Shown here piece after piece: positions 1-10,985 of a stretch of 64,000 nucleotides of DNA; positions within the stretch are counted from its first letter, which is position 1, and each line of letters starts with the position of its first letter. This stretch comes from Deinandra increscens subsp. villosa. Lineage: Eukaryota > Streptophyta > Magnoliopsida > Asterales > Asteraceae. A model generated the notes under the pieces. It did not search any database. It was not told where the DNA came from and was given only the letters and a program-made list of their open reading frames with translations. The stretch is taken from contig JBCNJP010000019.1 of the NCBI GenBank assembly GCA_039602395.1, positions 1,074,265 to 1,138,264 of the forward strand. Direction: 5' to 3'. Position numbers and translations under genes: made by a program.

Positions 1-1912
1 TCTTTGACGAGGCCGTCTTTCCCTTTCGTTCCTCTCCACTAACGCCAAACATGTTTTCGTCCACACATACCAACGATGCCAATGTATGGCGTCTTTTCCC
101 AACCGCCGGTACCGATCTTCCAACCGTAGCCAGCCCTCTGCCGACCCCAACCAGCCTCTTGACGTCGCCACCCAGCCCAGCTAGTTCTGCTACAACGTCG
201 ACGCCACAGACCAGCCTCGCTGGCTCCGATCAGTCGTCGACTACCGCGACATCCTCTCCCGGTAGCGCACCTTCTCCTACCATGACTCAACAGCCGCCAC
301 CCTACCAAAATATACATCCCATGCACACCCGCTCTCGTTCCGGTATTTTTAAACCAAAACCTCTCTTTAATCTCAACACCTCCACTACCATTTCCCCCCT
401 TCCCCGTAACCCAACTGAGGCCCTTAATAACCCGGATTGGCATAGTGCTATGAACGACGAGTTTCGAGCACTACTTGAAAACAGGACTCGGGATTTAGTA
501 CCTAAATGTGTAGGAATGAACGTGGTTCGTAGCATGTGGATTTTTCGTCACAAGACGAAATCAGACGGTTCATTAGAAAGGTATAAGGCGAGACTTGTAT
601 GTGACGGTCGATCCCAACAGGTTGGCATTGATTGCGGAGACACTTTTAGCCCGGTTGTCAAACCAACCACCATACGCACCGTCCTCAGTCTCGCTGTGTC
701 CAACTCAGGGCCTATACACCAACTTGACGTGAAAAACGCGTTCTTACACGGGAAATCTCAACGAAACAGTCTATATGCATCAACCCTTAGGATTCCGTGA
801 TAAACGCTACCCGAATCATGTTTATCTTCTACGAAAATCCTTATATGGGCTCAAGCAGGCCCTGCGAGCATGGTACCAACGGTTCGCGGATTTCATCACA
901 ACTATCGGGTTTCGTCACAGTCAATGCGACCATTCATTATTTATTTATCAACATGGGTTGGACAGGGCATTTCTTCTTTTATATGTCGATAACATCGTCT
1001 TGGTAACCTCCACCGATGCTCTTCGCTTACAGTTCATGACTCACCTTTCAAATGAATTCGCCATGAAAGATCTGGGGCCCCTTAGCTATTTTTTGGGGAT
1101 AGTTGTCCACCGGTCGGGTAAGTCATTATTTTTGTCTCAAGAAAAATATGTTTTGGATATAATTGCTCGTGTCGGTTTGTCAAATTGCAATAAAGCTGCT
1201 ACTCCAGTTGACACTCAAGAAAAACAGAGTTCATATACGGGCACGCCTCTTGCTAATTCGACTGAATACAGGCAGCTCGCAGGTGCTTTGCAATATTTGA
1301 CTTTTACCCGACCCGATATCTCATACGCTATCCAACAAATTTGTATACACATGCATGCTCCTACAACGGCTCACATGAACGCCTTGAAACGGATCGTACG
1401 GTATGTTCAAGGTACTTCTAATTATGGACTACATATTCACCCCTCGGATTCTTTTGCTTTGGTTGGTTATACAGATTCAGATTGGGGCGAGTGCCCCAAC
1501 ACGCGTCGCTCGACATCAGGATATTGTGTTTACTTAGGGGACAACCTGATCTCATGGTCGTCAAAGCGTCAGCCTACCATCTCACGTTCTAGTGTCGAAG
1601 CGGAATACCGAGTGGTTGCTAATGTCGTCTCTGAAGTCTGTTGGCTCCGCAATCTCTTGTTGGAGCTACATTATCCACCAACACGAGCTTCTATTGTTTA
1701 TTGTGACAATGTAAGCGCTATCTATCTCACAGGTAACCCCGATCAGCACCAACGTACTAAACATATCGAAATGGACATCCACTTTGTATGAGAGAAAGTG
1801 GCACAGGGACAAATACGTATGCTGCATGTCCCTTCTCGTCATCAGATGTCTTCACCAAAGGGTTGCCTAAAGTTCTATACTTCTATCTGATGATTTCCGT
1901 TCCAGCCTCAAC
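1..1912 (+). pseudogene. copia polyprotein (RT-RNase H), frameshifted
   Basis: Frame 3 is open from the window edge and passes through a Pro/Ser/Thr-rich linker into an RT core (WHSAMNDEF, RYKARLV, DVKNAFLHG). A one-base surplus near 751 breaks the frame. RT then resumes from about 775 (YGLKQALRAWYQRF, FLLLYVDN, DLGPLSYFLGI). RNase H follows with YTDSDWG, TRRSTSGY and SRSSVEAEY. A TGA at 1789-1791 interrupts it, and a further shift near 1843 precedes the terminal DVFTKGLP. The catalytic YVDD is YVDN here, removing one metal-binding Asp. Frameshift, stop and lost Asp together make this copy inactive. Confidence 0.88.
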
Positions 1913-1943
1913 ATTCGTGAACCTCCCGTTTCGACTGCGGGGG

Positions 1944-2093
1944 TGTATTAGTCAACATGTATATTTATGTACACAATTGTAATTGATTTACTTTAATTAG
2001 GAAACGATTGTTAGAAATCGTGTACAGCAAGTAAATATTCATTGTATATATTTGATTGAGAGGTAATGGAAAAGGCATTCAATTCTCAATTCT
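1944..2093 (+). repeat. putative 3' LTR of the copia element
   Basis: It begins TGTATTAGTCAACATG just after a G-rich polypurine tract. It may end near CAATTCTCAATTC, a common copia LTR tail. The right boundary is uncertain because no 5' LTR is available for comparison. Confidence 0.45.
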
Positions 2094-3815
2094 TTTAAAT
2101 ATTAAAATTTTTATCCCCAAAATATAAATACTTACATCTCAAAAATCCTTAAACGGGTTAGCAGGTCGACCCACTTATTTAAGGAGTTTTGTTCGGGTTG
2201 ACCTATATTTTATACAGGTCGTGTTCGAGTTGAAATGTTTAAAAACGGTTCATATAGGCTGACCCAAAACTTGTTTTTTCTCGTGTCGTGTGCGGGTCGT
2301 TTTTTGGGTCGTGTCAGGAATTGTCACTCCTACCTGAGCCCGGAGATGATCACTCTTAATCAATTGATTTCAAACCCTAATTTTATGTTAGTTTTACTAA
2401 AATTCAACTTTTAGTTTTTCTTAAATCAAGTAATCTGCTAAACTTGAGCACTTTTCACATATTCTTTGTAGATTTGACCTTTTACTTGCTCTTGCTATTA
2501 GTTGAGTTAGGAGATACCTTTTAGTGAACCGCGACACCCGCATCAGTTATACCTTTTGAATATTTATATAATTAAATATGGTTTTATATTTTATATTGTT
2601 TTAATTAACTGTTTATACAAAACAATTTTATTTTTAAAGTGCAATGCAAAGAAAGCGAAAAATAAAAAAGACAACGTAACAACGGTAAAATCAGAAATCC
2701 GGTTAAATATAACGCTAAAAATAATAAGATATATAAAGACAATGTGTGAAATCAAAATTAAAATCACTAACTCATTTGCTAAATTCCTTGAGCTGGGATA
2801 AAAATAAAATAATATTTATGATAGACGACTGTATCTATTATATCACTAACTCTTTTGGTAAACTCGTTGAACTCGAATAATAAACAAAACAAAAAAAATA
2901 AAGAAAAAGGAAAACAAAAAAAAGAAAAAATATAATAATTAAAAAAAACCACAAAACGACAAAGTAAGGTTTTATATATTGTATATATAGGTAAATTTTA
3001 ATAGCGTTTTAGCGTGAATTTTTATCGCATGATAGTTACTAATATATAAGTCGTAGAAACCGATCCTTACAGATTTTAATACTCTTGTCGATACGCACTC
3101 ACCTTCTAGCTAACACTATACATCGATTAGTTAAATTAGATGTTATACAAATTAATGCTCGGTTGGTTATCCTTTAGATACGGGGATTGAGATCATGTAT
3201 ATGGGGACATACCGGCTTGTAATTTAATTGTTTGGGTGTGAATCCAAATTAGGACTCCTTGGTCCACACGAAGCAACGGTTATGGTATTCAACACAAAGA
3301 CAAGATCTAATCTCTCTACACATTTGTTCAACTATCAATACCATAAAAATAGTAGAAACAAAAATAGTGTTTTTCCTCTTTAACACCTTTTTACACCCAT
3401 AAAGCTTTACATTCTAGAATTGGTCAAAAAGAGACGTATAGTAGTGACACATGTCATGCCACCATATCATTCAATACCAACACCAAACATAAAGATATTT
3501 TAGATTATATATACGTATAAACAACCACCTCCACTTAGGGTGGGAGGTATACTCTCATTGCTTCTCACTCATCTATTTTATATAAGACAATCCGCAAACA
3601 TTCTTGATTACCCTGTCACATCAGCTTTTCACTCATTTATCCTACAAATTACATTTTATTCCAACGCAAATTTTTTCACTAACATAGCTTTTCACCCGCC
3701 CAACCCATCCTTCTAGATTTTCTCATACAGTATTTGAATGGAGATAAAGTGCATATGTGCAACGCCCCTTTAATTAAGGTTTCTATTCGTGTCTATTTAT
3801 GTAAATAAGATGAGG
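2094..3815. other. intergenic, AT-rich, no gene seen
   Basis: No convincing coding signal. About 2150-2310 is an interspersed-repeat-like stretch rich in GGTTGACC and GGGTCG motifs. Around 2765 and 2840 there is a diverged direct repeat (CACTAACTC-type). 2880-2960 is A-rich low complexity. Confidence 0.5.
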
Positions 3816-3970
3816 CAGGGGCGGACCTAGGGGGTTCAAGGGGTGGCACGTGCCACCCCTTAAATTTGTACGCGCAGTGGAAAAATTTGAGATTTTTTTA
3901 GATTTTTTAGATTTTATCATCGTGTGCCACCTCTAAAAAATTTTTTTATGTGTTTCTAGTTTCGCCCCTG
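3816..3970. mobile_element. hAT-like MITE with perfect 8-bp TSD
   Basis: A 155-bp element whose ends are CAGGGGCGGACC and TTTCGCCCCTG (inverted). The octamer AGATGAGG directly precedes it (3808-3815) and directly follows it (3971-3978). An 8-bp TSD with CAGGGGCG-type ends is expected of hAT-superfamily non-autonomous elements. No ORF. Confidence 0.85.
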
Positions 3971-3978
3971 AGATGAGG

Positions 3979-5029
3979 TCCCCACTCTAACATCGATCCG
4001 TAACCTAATGGGGAGTGACATGTCCTCTTCTATTGATGGATTTTCTCATCATGCATTCCCCTCTTGCCAAGTGTCGTTAGCCTATTCCTCGGTGTTGATT
4101 TGGTGATCTCCCTTAATTATTCTCTAACATCACAGAGGGAGAAAATGCGTACTACCCGACACGAGGCCTTCCGGGTCAGGTCCTCGTTAATCCATGCACT
4201 ATCATACCTCATGATTTACACAAAAACATAAATCAAATTTGAAAAGGTACTTTCTAAATAATATTAACATGTTGAACATTTAAATTTGAAAAGAAAACTG
4301 CTTTTAATAGAATAATAGTATTACGTATCACAAATGGTCAGTCGAAATAGATGGTTTTATTCGATGAATTCCTTGGTAATAAGAAACTTTAGACATTAAA
4401 CGGGCCTAGCAAATGTTTGTTTTCGTCGTTTTGGAAAAAGTACAAAAACAAACTTGCTTATATATTCCGCATACCATGCCGTACACGACGCCTGATATCT
4501 CTCGGCTCGTATATATACCACTGCCATTAACGCACAACATTTTCCACTTCCTTGACCCATGCATATATGTGTTCAATTCCTACTTAATTCGTAGGACGTG
4601 CAGTACACGTGGCCGGGTTTGTGATGTAAAGGTTAAAAACAACTTGATCGAAGAAGAGAGGTGTTTCCAATTCTAGGTCGATCTTACGTACGCCCCTCAT
4701 GGTTCTCTACGTTGCTTGCGTGCAAAAAACGGCTCGATTTTCATGACTAAAATTTTTTAATAATGACATTTTTTTTTTGTAAATGGAAAACTTGGGTTTT
4801 TTCGTTACAAGTGAAGACTCGTGATTTTTAACACCAAAAGTTACATGAAAATGAGCTTCTACTAATTATCTAGATCGAGAAAGGAAAACTGAACAACTGA
4901 ATCTATAATGATATCTATTTTCAGGCCATTGACTTTAAAGATGACTTCACTTCTCGTCTTTTAGACCACCCACCAAAACGTTCACTTTCTTTTTATTATT
5001 TGATAGATGGTTAGTATCAATCCAAGTGA
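3979..5029. other. intergenic, no gene recognised
   Basis: Contains an 87-codon open stretch (4413-4676) without recognisable motifs, plus AT-rich sequence. Nothing here can be supported as a gene. Confidence 0.45.
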
Positions 5030-5249
5030 CAGTGGCGGATCCAGAATTTTTTTCTAATGGGTTCACTTTTCTTATGATAGTTGGAATTGTGAAAACTAAA
5101 TGTAAAAAAAAATTCGGTTTAGTCTATTCGGGTCGGATAAAGTAATGTTTATATGCACGATTAGATGAGTTAGAAAAGTTTTTTTAATTAATTTGCACAT
5201 TTCAAATTCTATATAAATAAACAATGATTCGCGAAATATGCAATAGTTA

Positions 5250-5312
5250 TATGCAGCTCAATTGGTTGAGTCCAATTCTAGTATCCTGTAAACGCCGGTT
5301 CGAACCATGGGG
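5250..5312 (+). repeat. tRNA-like (Pol III A/B box) segment inside hAT-like element
   Basis: CAGCTCAATTGGTTGAGT (about 5254-5271) resembles a Pol III A box and GGTTCGAACC (5297-5306) a B box, with tRNA-like spacing. I could not pair an acceptor stem, so this is a tRNA-derived relic, not a usable tRNA gene. Confidence 0.5.
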
Positions 5313-5399
5313 ATTTCCTTTATTTTTGGTAGCGCAAACTCTATATCAATTTTGTTAAAAACAGAAAAGAAAAGAAAGTAACCAAAAAAACGGACAAGT

Positions 5400-5462
5400 G
5401 GAGGATTGAACCGGTGACCTGTACGTTAAAAGCGACGCATTGAACCAGTTGAGCTAAGGTTT
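5400..5462 (-). repeat. second tRNA-like segment, opposite orientation
   Basis: Read on the minus strand, TAGCTCAACTGGTTCAA (A-box-like, 5444-5459) is followed by GGTTCAATCC (B-box-like, 5403-5412). It faces the plus-strand segment at 5250, giving two convergent Pol III-like units in one transposon. Confidence 0.5.
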
Positions 5463-5619
5463 CTTTTGAGATTAGGATTCACTCCCAATATTTATATGGA
5501 TTCACTCCTACTTTTTTATACATAATTCCATTAAAAATTCGAAAGTTACTGGGTTCCCGTGAACCCGGTGGATCCTAAATAGATCCGCCCCTGGTGAGAA
5601 CTTCCTTAGGTTTCTATGG

Positions 5620-8035
5620 AACCGGACCTGTTAAATTCAACCAAACTAAAAATTTTCTCCAAGTCTGAAACGACACTTGACATAGTCCAATCACATGATT
5701 CGTAGTTTCAACATCTGAATAGCAGAATGGACACATAATAAATGGAATATTAAACTCTTTATTTGGTGCCCTTTGTTCAACCTTGTAGGCATACTAGCCT
5801 CCGGAAACTTTTTTACTTTCTATGGCTTTCCTCACCCACTTTACTTAAAATTCTGATTTATTATCAAACTCCCAACTCCAAATGTCATCTCTATCCTCTC
5901 ATTGTTTAGTATTAATCAAAGTTTTCATCCCCAACAACTGAGCCTCTTCGACACCCCCTCTAATTTCACGTCTCCAATCAACACCATCCCTCGTTAATTC
6001 TTATATGGCTTGTCCCACAATCCTTAGTATCATCAACTGCAAAAAGACGAGGGAAGATTTTCATCAAAGTTCTTTCACCAATCCAAATATTATTCCACAT
6101 GAAGTCGAATCTCCAATTCCAACCTTTTTTCGCATAGCGATAACGGAATCCACTGATTATCATTTAACGAATAAATACATTTCACATTCCAATTTGAGAC
6201 TCCATTACCTTTGGAAACATCTTTCTTGTCAAATGGTTAAATATGATAAATAGATTCAATAATTCTAACCCATAAAGCATTATGACTATTGTGAAATCTC
6301 CACTTTCATTATAATAAAAGAGCCATGTGAAGAGCCATTAGGCATCCGAAACCCACCCCTCCTTTACACTTACATGCTATCACAAGCTACCTTTTCACCC
6401 AAAACATTTTTCTATATATAGTGCTGAGTGCTCATTTCAACCCCAAAAAATCTGGACCAAATTGCTTTCAAGAGTAGCACTAACCTTTTTTGGCAAGAGG
6501 AAAAACGAAAAATAATATATATAGGAAGCGAACCAACAACCAAAAAAATAAGAGTTGCTCGCCCTCCAATAGATAAGAGTTTCTTTTTCCAAGTAGTCAT
6601 TCTCGTGAATTTTTGTGGATTGGCTCCCATTCTTTAGCTTTCGACATATTTTCACCCACCGGGCTCCCAGATACATAGAAGCCATAAAAGGTGGTTTACA
6701 ACCAAACTTTGCCACCATTACAAGCACCTCAGAGGAATCCACTACAATACCAAATATGTTTGATTTGCTCGTATTCAATTATAAACAAGAAGATAAATAA
6801 AAACAATATAGCATCCTGATGACTTTTTCTATATTTTCTTCGGTCCACTCTTCAAGGGTAATAACATCATCCGTAAAGAAAAGATGAGATAGAGAAACTT
6901 TATTTTGACCAACAAATGCTTGTTTAAACATAGTGGACTCTACCATCGACTCCAAAAAAATATTTAATCCCTCATAGCCAAAATAAACAAGATTGGTGAC
7001 AGTGGATCCCCTTGGTGCAAACCGCGATGAATATCAAACTCTTGAGTTGTGCTACCATTCACAAGAACATAATTAATCGAAGAGTAGAGACAAGTTTTCA
7101 TCACATCTATCCATTTCTTCCCAAAGCCCATATAATCCAACACCGAAATAAGGAAGTTCCATGCTAAAGAATCATATGCTTTCGCAAAGTCTACATTAAA
7201 AACCATTAACTTTTTCCTCTTTTTCTTATACCAATCAATCATATCATTTAGAATCAAAGGACCATCAAGATTTTGACACCCCTCTATAAATTCCGATTGA
7301 ACAGATTGAGCAGAAGAAGCCAAACTTCCAACAATCTTAGACAGCCGATTTGCAAGTAACTTTAACAACACCTTATATTGCAGATTGATCAAACTTATAG
7401 GTCTATAATCGGAGACGAGTAGAGGATATTTGTTTTGGGAATAAGTGTAATAGATGAAGTGTTGCACCCCTTGGGAATTTTTTGATTTTTGAAAAAATCC
7501 AATACAAAAGCCATAGTATCCGGTTGTAAGTTTGCCCAATACTTTTTCACAAACGCAAACGTAAACCTATCTGGCCCTAGCGATTTATCATTTCCACGAT
7601 CCCAAACTCCCTCTCTAACTTCCCCCAACGTTAGGTTTTCAAGCATCATCACAAAATGAGCATCCAAGGTTCTGAAACGATGACTAGTTTTCTCAGATTT
7701 AGCTCCTTCCAAATCTCTAAATCTCCAAATCTCTCCGAATCATATTTAAAAAACACATGTTTAATGATATGAGGGTTTATGTGCCAAATGCCTCCGTTTT
7801 CAATACCTTGAATACTCGTTTTACTTTCTCTCCTTTTTAAAAGGGCATGAGAGTATTTAGAGTTTTCGTCTCCAAGTTTTGCCCATCCTTTTTTAATTTT
7901 TTGCAGACATTCAAAATCTTTTTCTTTTTGTATCATATTTAGATCGAACAATATCTTATTTCTTTCAATTGCATTTCTCTCAACATTTTGTTGAGCTTCT
8001 ATTTCAATATCTATGTCATGTAGTGACTTCTCCAA
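5620..8035 (-). pseudogene. LINE reverse transcriptase and zinc-knuckle tail
   Basis: The minus strand shows YRPISLINLQYK, then motif A FNVDFAKAYDSLAW, then HQGDPLSPILF (7539-6964). The catalytic FTDD box lies at about 6885-6864, followed by a region resembling YLG of L1 RTs (6778-6437). The 3' part around 6163-5978 and 5780-5640 resembles the RT-associated zinc-binding tail (CPFC...HVIGLC). Several stops and frame changes separate these blocks, so no single ORF survives. Upstream (8035-7649) is the spacer between endonuclease and RT, with a KEKDFECLQKIKKGWAKLGDENS-type region. RTs of this clade copy their own mRNA at a nicked target site; this copy cannot. Confidence 0.85.
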
Positions 8036-8582
8036 CTTTTTACTTTGACCTCTTGAGGCGATTTACGACTAATATTCCACCCTCTAATCTCTTTTTTTAA
8101 ATCTTTTAGTTTCTCTTCAAACTTTATAAAAGGATTCCAATGATGATCAGAGGAACTTTTACCCTAAGTGTCTAGAAAAAGCCTCTCAAATTCTTCCACC
8201 TTCAACCATAGATTAGAAGACCTGAATGGAATCAACCCAACGTCTTTATGGTTGGGCTTCAGAATAACCGGTCGATGATCATAAAATGTTTTTTTCCAAA
8301 GCAACAACCTCGATATTAGGAAAGCTACTTAAAATACCCCTTATAACCAAGAATCGATCCAGATAACTATGTTTCGTGTCGTCCCCATTTTTACCCTCGT
8401 AAACTTGTAACCTCCCATCGGAATTTCAGAAAGAAGATTCCCATCTATAAATGAGTCGAAAAGAATTACCCCATCTTTCATGCTCAAATCTTGTAGGACT
8501 AAAGTCCCAAAAATGATATATTCTCCCGAATTATTGTTCATAATTATCGATAATGTGTTCCATAAGCTTCTTTTTTTCCTTA

Positions 8583-10494
8583 GGATGGGGGTATGGTTGC
8601 CTAAGGCAACCATTTGAATCATAAAGGCAACCAATCATGTTGTGACAACAGGAGAGAGAAAAAGTTTGCCTAAATGATGTTTTGGAGGTGGGTATGTTTG
8701 CCTAAATCATGTTTTAGGCAAACTTTTTTTTCTTTTTTTAAACAAAAACAATTACATAAAATAAAATAAAAACATAAAATTCATTAATTTAAAAATAAAA
8801 ATTACAAAGTCCTAAAATAAAATAAAAAATTACCAAATTCCTAAAAAAAAAATAAACAACCACCATTTATTCTTCAAATTAAAAAATAACATACAATTAT
8901 AGGTTGGAGGATTTGCGTTTAGCTCTGCTTCCGTTAGCTCGACCTCCAAGTTTGCGGCGATGTGCTCCGTAATGTCGAATCGTAGCTGAAAGTGTGTCTC
9001 GCTATCCCGTATCTCCATATAAACATCCTCATTGTCGTTCGGCTGGACTGGAGGATCACGAATGTGTACCGGTGATATAGTCGCGCCCTCGTCTCTCAGT
9101 GTCATGTTGTGAAGTATCATGCAAGCGTACATGATATTCTCCATCAAATCTGTGTCTGTTGGCCGTGCTTTTCGATCGATTATGGCCCACTTAACTTTTA
9201 ACCTACGAAACGCTCTTTCGACGTCTTTTCTTGCAGCCTCTTGCACCTTCTTCATTTTTTTCTCTTTGATTGCATATGGATGTGTATATGCTTTTACAAA
9301 AGTAGACCAAGTGGGATATATACCATCGGCAAGGTAGTAGCCCCGTTTGTATTCCCGACCCTTAACAATAAAAGAAGCTTTCGGAGCAATACCTTTCAAC
9401 TCGTTCGTGAACAACGTTGAATGATTTAGCACGTTTATGTCATTGTTCGAACCTGCGACACCAAAAAAAGCATGCCAAAACCACATTTCTTGTGACGCAA
9501 CTGCCTCTAGTATTATCGTTGGTTTTGGATGATCACCACGATGATACTGTCCTCTATATTTTGTTGGACAGTTTCTCCATTCCCAGTGCATACAATCGAT
9601 GCTACCAATCATGCCAGGAAGGCCATGTCTTTCTAAATGGGCCTCATATAAAAGAGCAAGATCATGGCTAGTCGGTGAACGCAAAAATTCATCTTTATAA
9701 AGCTTAATTATAGCATCACAAAAGTAGTGTAAACATTCACGTGATGTTCTTTCGGACATTTCTAAAAATTCATCGTATTCATTAGGCACGTTACCGGTTG
9801 CCAATTGACGAATAGCTACCGTACATTTCTGTAAAGCCGTGAAACTTGGACGCCCCCTCGCGTCGAAACGAAGAGTAAACCACTCGAAATTACTCTCAAC
9901 ATCATTCAATATAGGATTAAACAAATTCTTAGACATTCGAAATCTATCTTTAAAAATACCTTTGTGAAAACGTGGCTCGTCGGCGAAATATTGCTCAATC
10001 AATCGATCATGACTCGCCCTACGATTTCGATAAATACTCGTCCTTGTGTTCGTCTCTCGAGCTTCTTCGTCTAAGACAATGCGATAACAACTCCTCATGA
10101 ACTCCATCGCATCCTCGTCCGACCCACTCGAACTACTAGATGAAGTCATAAGTTCGGGTGGGAGTCTATATTTTGGGCGAGGACGAACCATGTTTGGGAG
10201 AAAAATATAGAGGTTTTTTTTTGTGATTGAATTGAAGGAGAAGAGGTATAAAAATTATGAGAAATGGTGTGGTTTATATAGTATTTGAATTGGATTAAAA
10301 AAAAAAGTTTAACGGTCCGATTTATGACCGTTCAACGGTCAAAATGGTTGGATGATTCTCGGCAACTAATCGCCGAAAGTGGGAGAGGGGGTTGCCGAAA
10401 ACAAAGATGCCACATGGAGAGGTATGGTCGCCGAAGGTTTGCCGAAGTCGCCGAAGGTTTGCCGAGGGGGTATGCTGAGACATACCCCCCATCC
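8583..10494 (-). mobile_element. complete PIF/Harbinger element with TTA TSD
   Basis: A 1,912-bp element. The left end GGATGGGGGTATG and right end CATACCCCCCATCC are inverted repeats. TTA flanks both sides (8580-8582 and 10495-10497), the usual PIF/Harbinger TSD. It contains a full-length DDE transposase ORF on the minus strand but no Myb-like ORF1. It sits inside the LINE endonuclease, so it is younger than the LINE. Confidence 0.92.
8830..10191 (-). CDS. PIF/Harbinger DDE transposase
   Basis: A 453-codon uninterrupted ORF. The N-terminus (to about residue 55) is Ser/acidic-rich. A helix-turn-helix-like region follows (RFRMSKNLFNPIL, about 84-95; ALQKCTVAIRQLATG, 119-133). Then comes the DDE nuclease fold: Asp199 in GSIDCMHW, Asp289 in YYLADGIYP and Glu325 in DVERAFRRLK are candidate catalytic residues, all present. 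The HNMTLRDEG region closes the domain. The last 20 or so residues (FFNLKNKWWLF...) look like read-through into subterminal sequence. Family members cut and paste DNA at TTA/TAA sites and usually need a separate Myb/SANT protein, which this element lacks. The start at 10191 gives MVRPRPKYR and no better upstream ATG was seen. Confidence 0.9.
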   Translation of the reverse strand: MVRPRPKYRLPPELMTSSSSSSGSDEDAMEFMRSCYRIVLDEEARETNTRTSIYRNRRASHDRLIEQYFADEPRFHKGIFKDRFRMSKNLFNPILNDVESNFEWFTLRFDARGRPSFTALQKCTVAIRQLATGNVPNEYDEFLEMSERTSRECLHYFCDAIIKLYKDEFLRSPTSHDLALLYEAHLERHGLPGMIGSIDCMHWEWRNCPTKYRGQYHRGDHPKPTIILEAVASQEMWFWHAFFGVAGSNNDINVLNHSTLFTNELKGIAPKASFIVKGREYKRGYYLADGIYPTWSTFVKAYTHPYAIKEKKMKKVQEAARKDVERAFRRLKVKWAIIDRKARPTDTDLMENIMYACMILHNMTLRDEGATISPVHIRDPPVQPNDNEDVYMEIRDSETHFQLRFDITEHIAANLEVELTEAELNANPPTYNCMLFFNLKNKWWLFIFFLGIW

Positions 10495-10577
10495 TTAACC
10501 CTTGAGGAGCATAAACCACTAACATAAAGCAATGAACCTCAAAACTCGTCCAACATCATTCTATAATTAATAAATGG

Positions 10578-10801
10578 GGTTTTCTAATATGTGTCATAAG
10601 GGCACACATAAGATATAATAAATGCACCTCGAAAACTGAAAAAGATACCAAGATTTTTTTTTATAATTGAAAAGGATACCAATATTCATCTTGAAAAAGG
10701 AAAAAGGTATAAAGATTTTTTTTCTTAAAAATTGTATTTTTCAATTTTCGATATGCATTTATTACACCTTATATATACCCTTATGACACATATTAGAAAA
10801 A
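10578..10801. mobile_element. MITE with ~48-bp inverted ends, nested in LINE
   Basis: TTTTCTAATATGTGTCATAA near 10580 is mirrored by its reverse complement ending near 10800. The match extends inward with a few differences to AATAAATGCA/TGCATTTATT. The interior is AT-rich with GATACCAA-type repeats. LINE endonuclease sequence resumes on both sides. I could not define a TSD, so the superfamily is open. Confidence 0.7.
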
Positions 10802-10985
10802 CACACATGTTTAGATGAATTGGATTTCATCTGAAACATACTAGGATCCCACATTTCAAGAATTCCACCTGATTTCCCAACAGAACTTAAATATGCTAGA
10901 TCAAACTGAGAGTTTCCCCATAAACTTTTAGCAAACATAGGTTCAATACAGTTTAGATGCATCTCTTGAACATCTTTCTATAATT

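Larger units (their letters stand above)
1..2093 (+). mobile_element. Ty1/copia LTR retrotransposon, 3' portion
   Basis: The window opens inside the polyprotein and runs through reverse transcriptase and RNase H to a polypurine tract (around 1936-1943). A TG that could start the 3' LTR follows at 1944. A plausible LTR end lies near 2093, but no second LTR is present to fix it. The 5' half lies outside the window. Domain order (linker, RT, RNase H at the end) is that of copia, not gypsy. Confidence 0.85.
5030..5593. mobile_element. hAT-like non-autonomous element with two tRNA-like segments
   Basis: The ends CAGTGGCGGATCC and GGATCCGCCCCTG-like (GATCCGCCCCTG at 5582-5593) form inverted repeats like those of the other hAT MITEs in the window. 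The flanks (CCAAGTGA and GTGAGAAC) do not form an obvious 8-bp TSD, so the insertion is old or one flank was altered. The interior carries two convergent tRNA-like stretches. No protein-coding capacity was seen. Confidence 0.65.
5600..10985 (-). mobile_element. L1-type LINE, decayed, interrupted by two DNA transposons
   Basis: On the minus strand the sequence runs from endonuclease (10985) through reverse transcriptase to a zinc-knuckle RT tail near 5630. LINE sequence is broken by a MITE (about 10578-10801) and by a complete Harbinger element (8583-10494); removing both restores collinearity. The 5' end appears lost, because the first visible residues correspond to a point just after the usual QETK motif. 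No poly(A) tail was seen at the left edge, which abuts an hAT-like element. Confidence 0.85.
8036..10985 (-). pseudogene. LINE AP-type endonuclease, split by insertions
   Basis: The minus strand has three blocks. 10985-10803 reads MHLNCIEPMFAKSLWG and SSVGKSGGILEMWDP, the early APE-type endonuclease region. 10577-10498 includes MLVVYAPQG, the usual L1 VYAP motif. 8582-8341 includes LWNTLSIIM, IIFGTLVL and EIPMGGYKFTR, the later endonuclease motifs. The gaps between blocks are exactly a MITE and a Harbinger element. The catalytic Asp of the GDFN-type motif is not retained (GTLVL), and stops occur. An APE endonuclease nicks target DNA for target-primed reverse transcription; this copy is dead. 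Confidence 0.82.

Noticed and set aside
39..443. Minus-strand open frame of 134 codons
   Set aside because: It is a shadow of the copia frame on the other strand, with biased Gly/Arg composition and no family motifs.
5250..5312. Functional tRNA gene
   Set aside because: A and B boxes are present but acceptor and anticodon stems do not pair; it lies inside a transposon.
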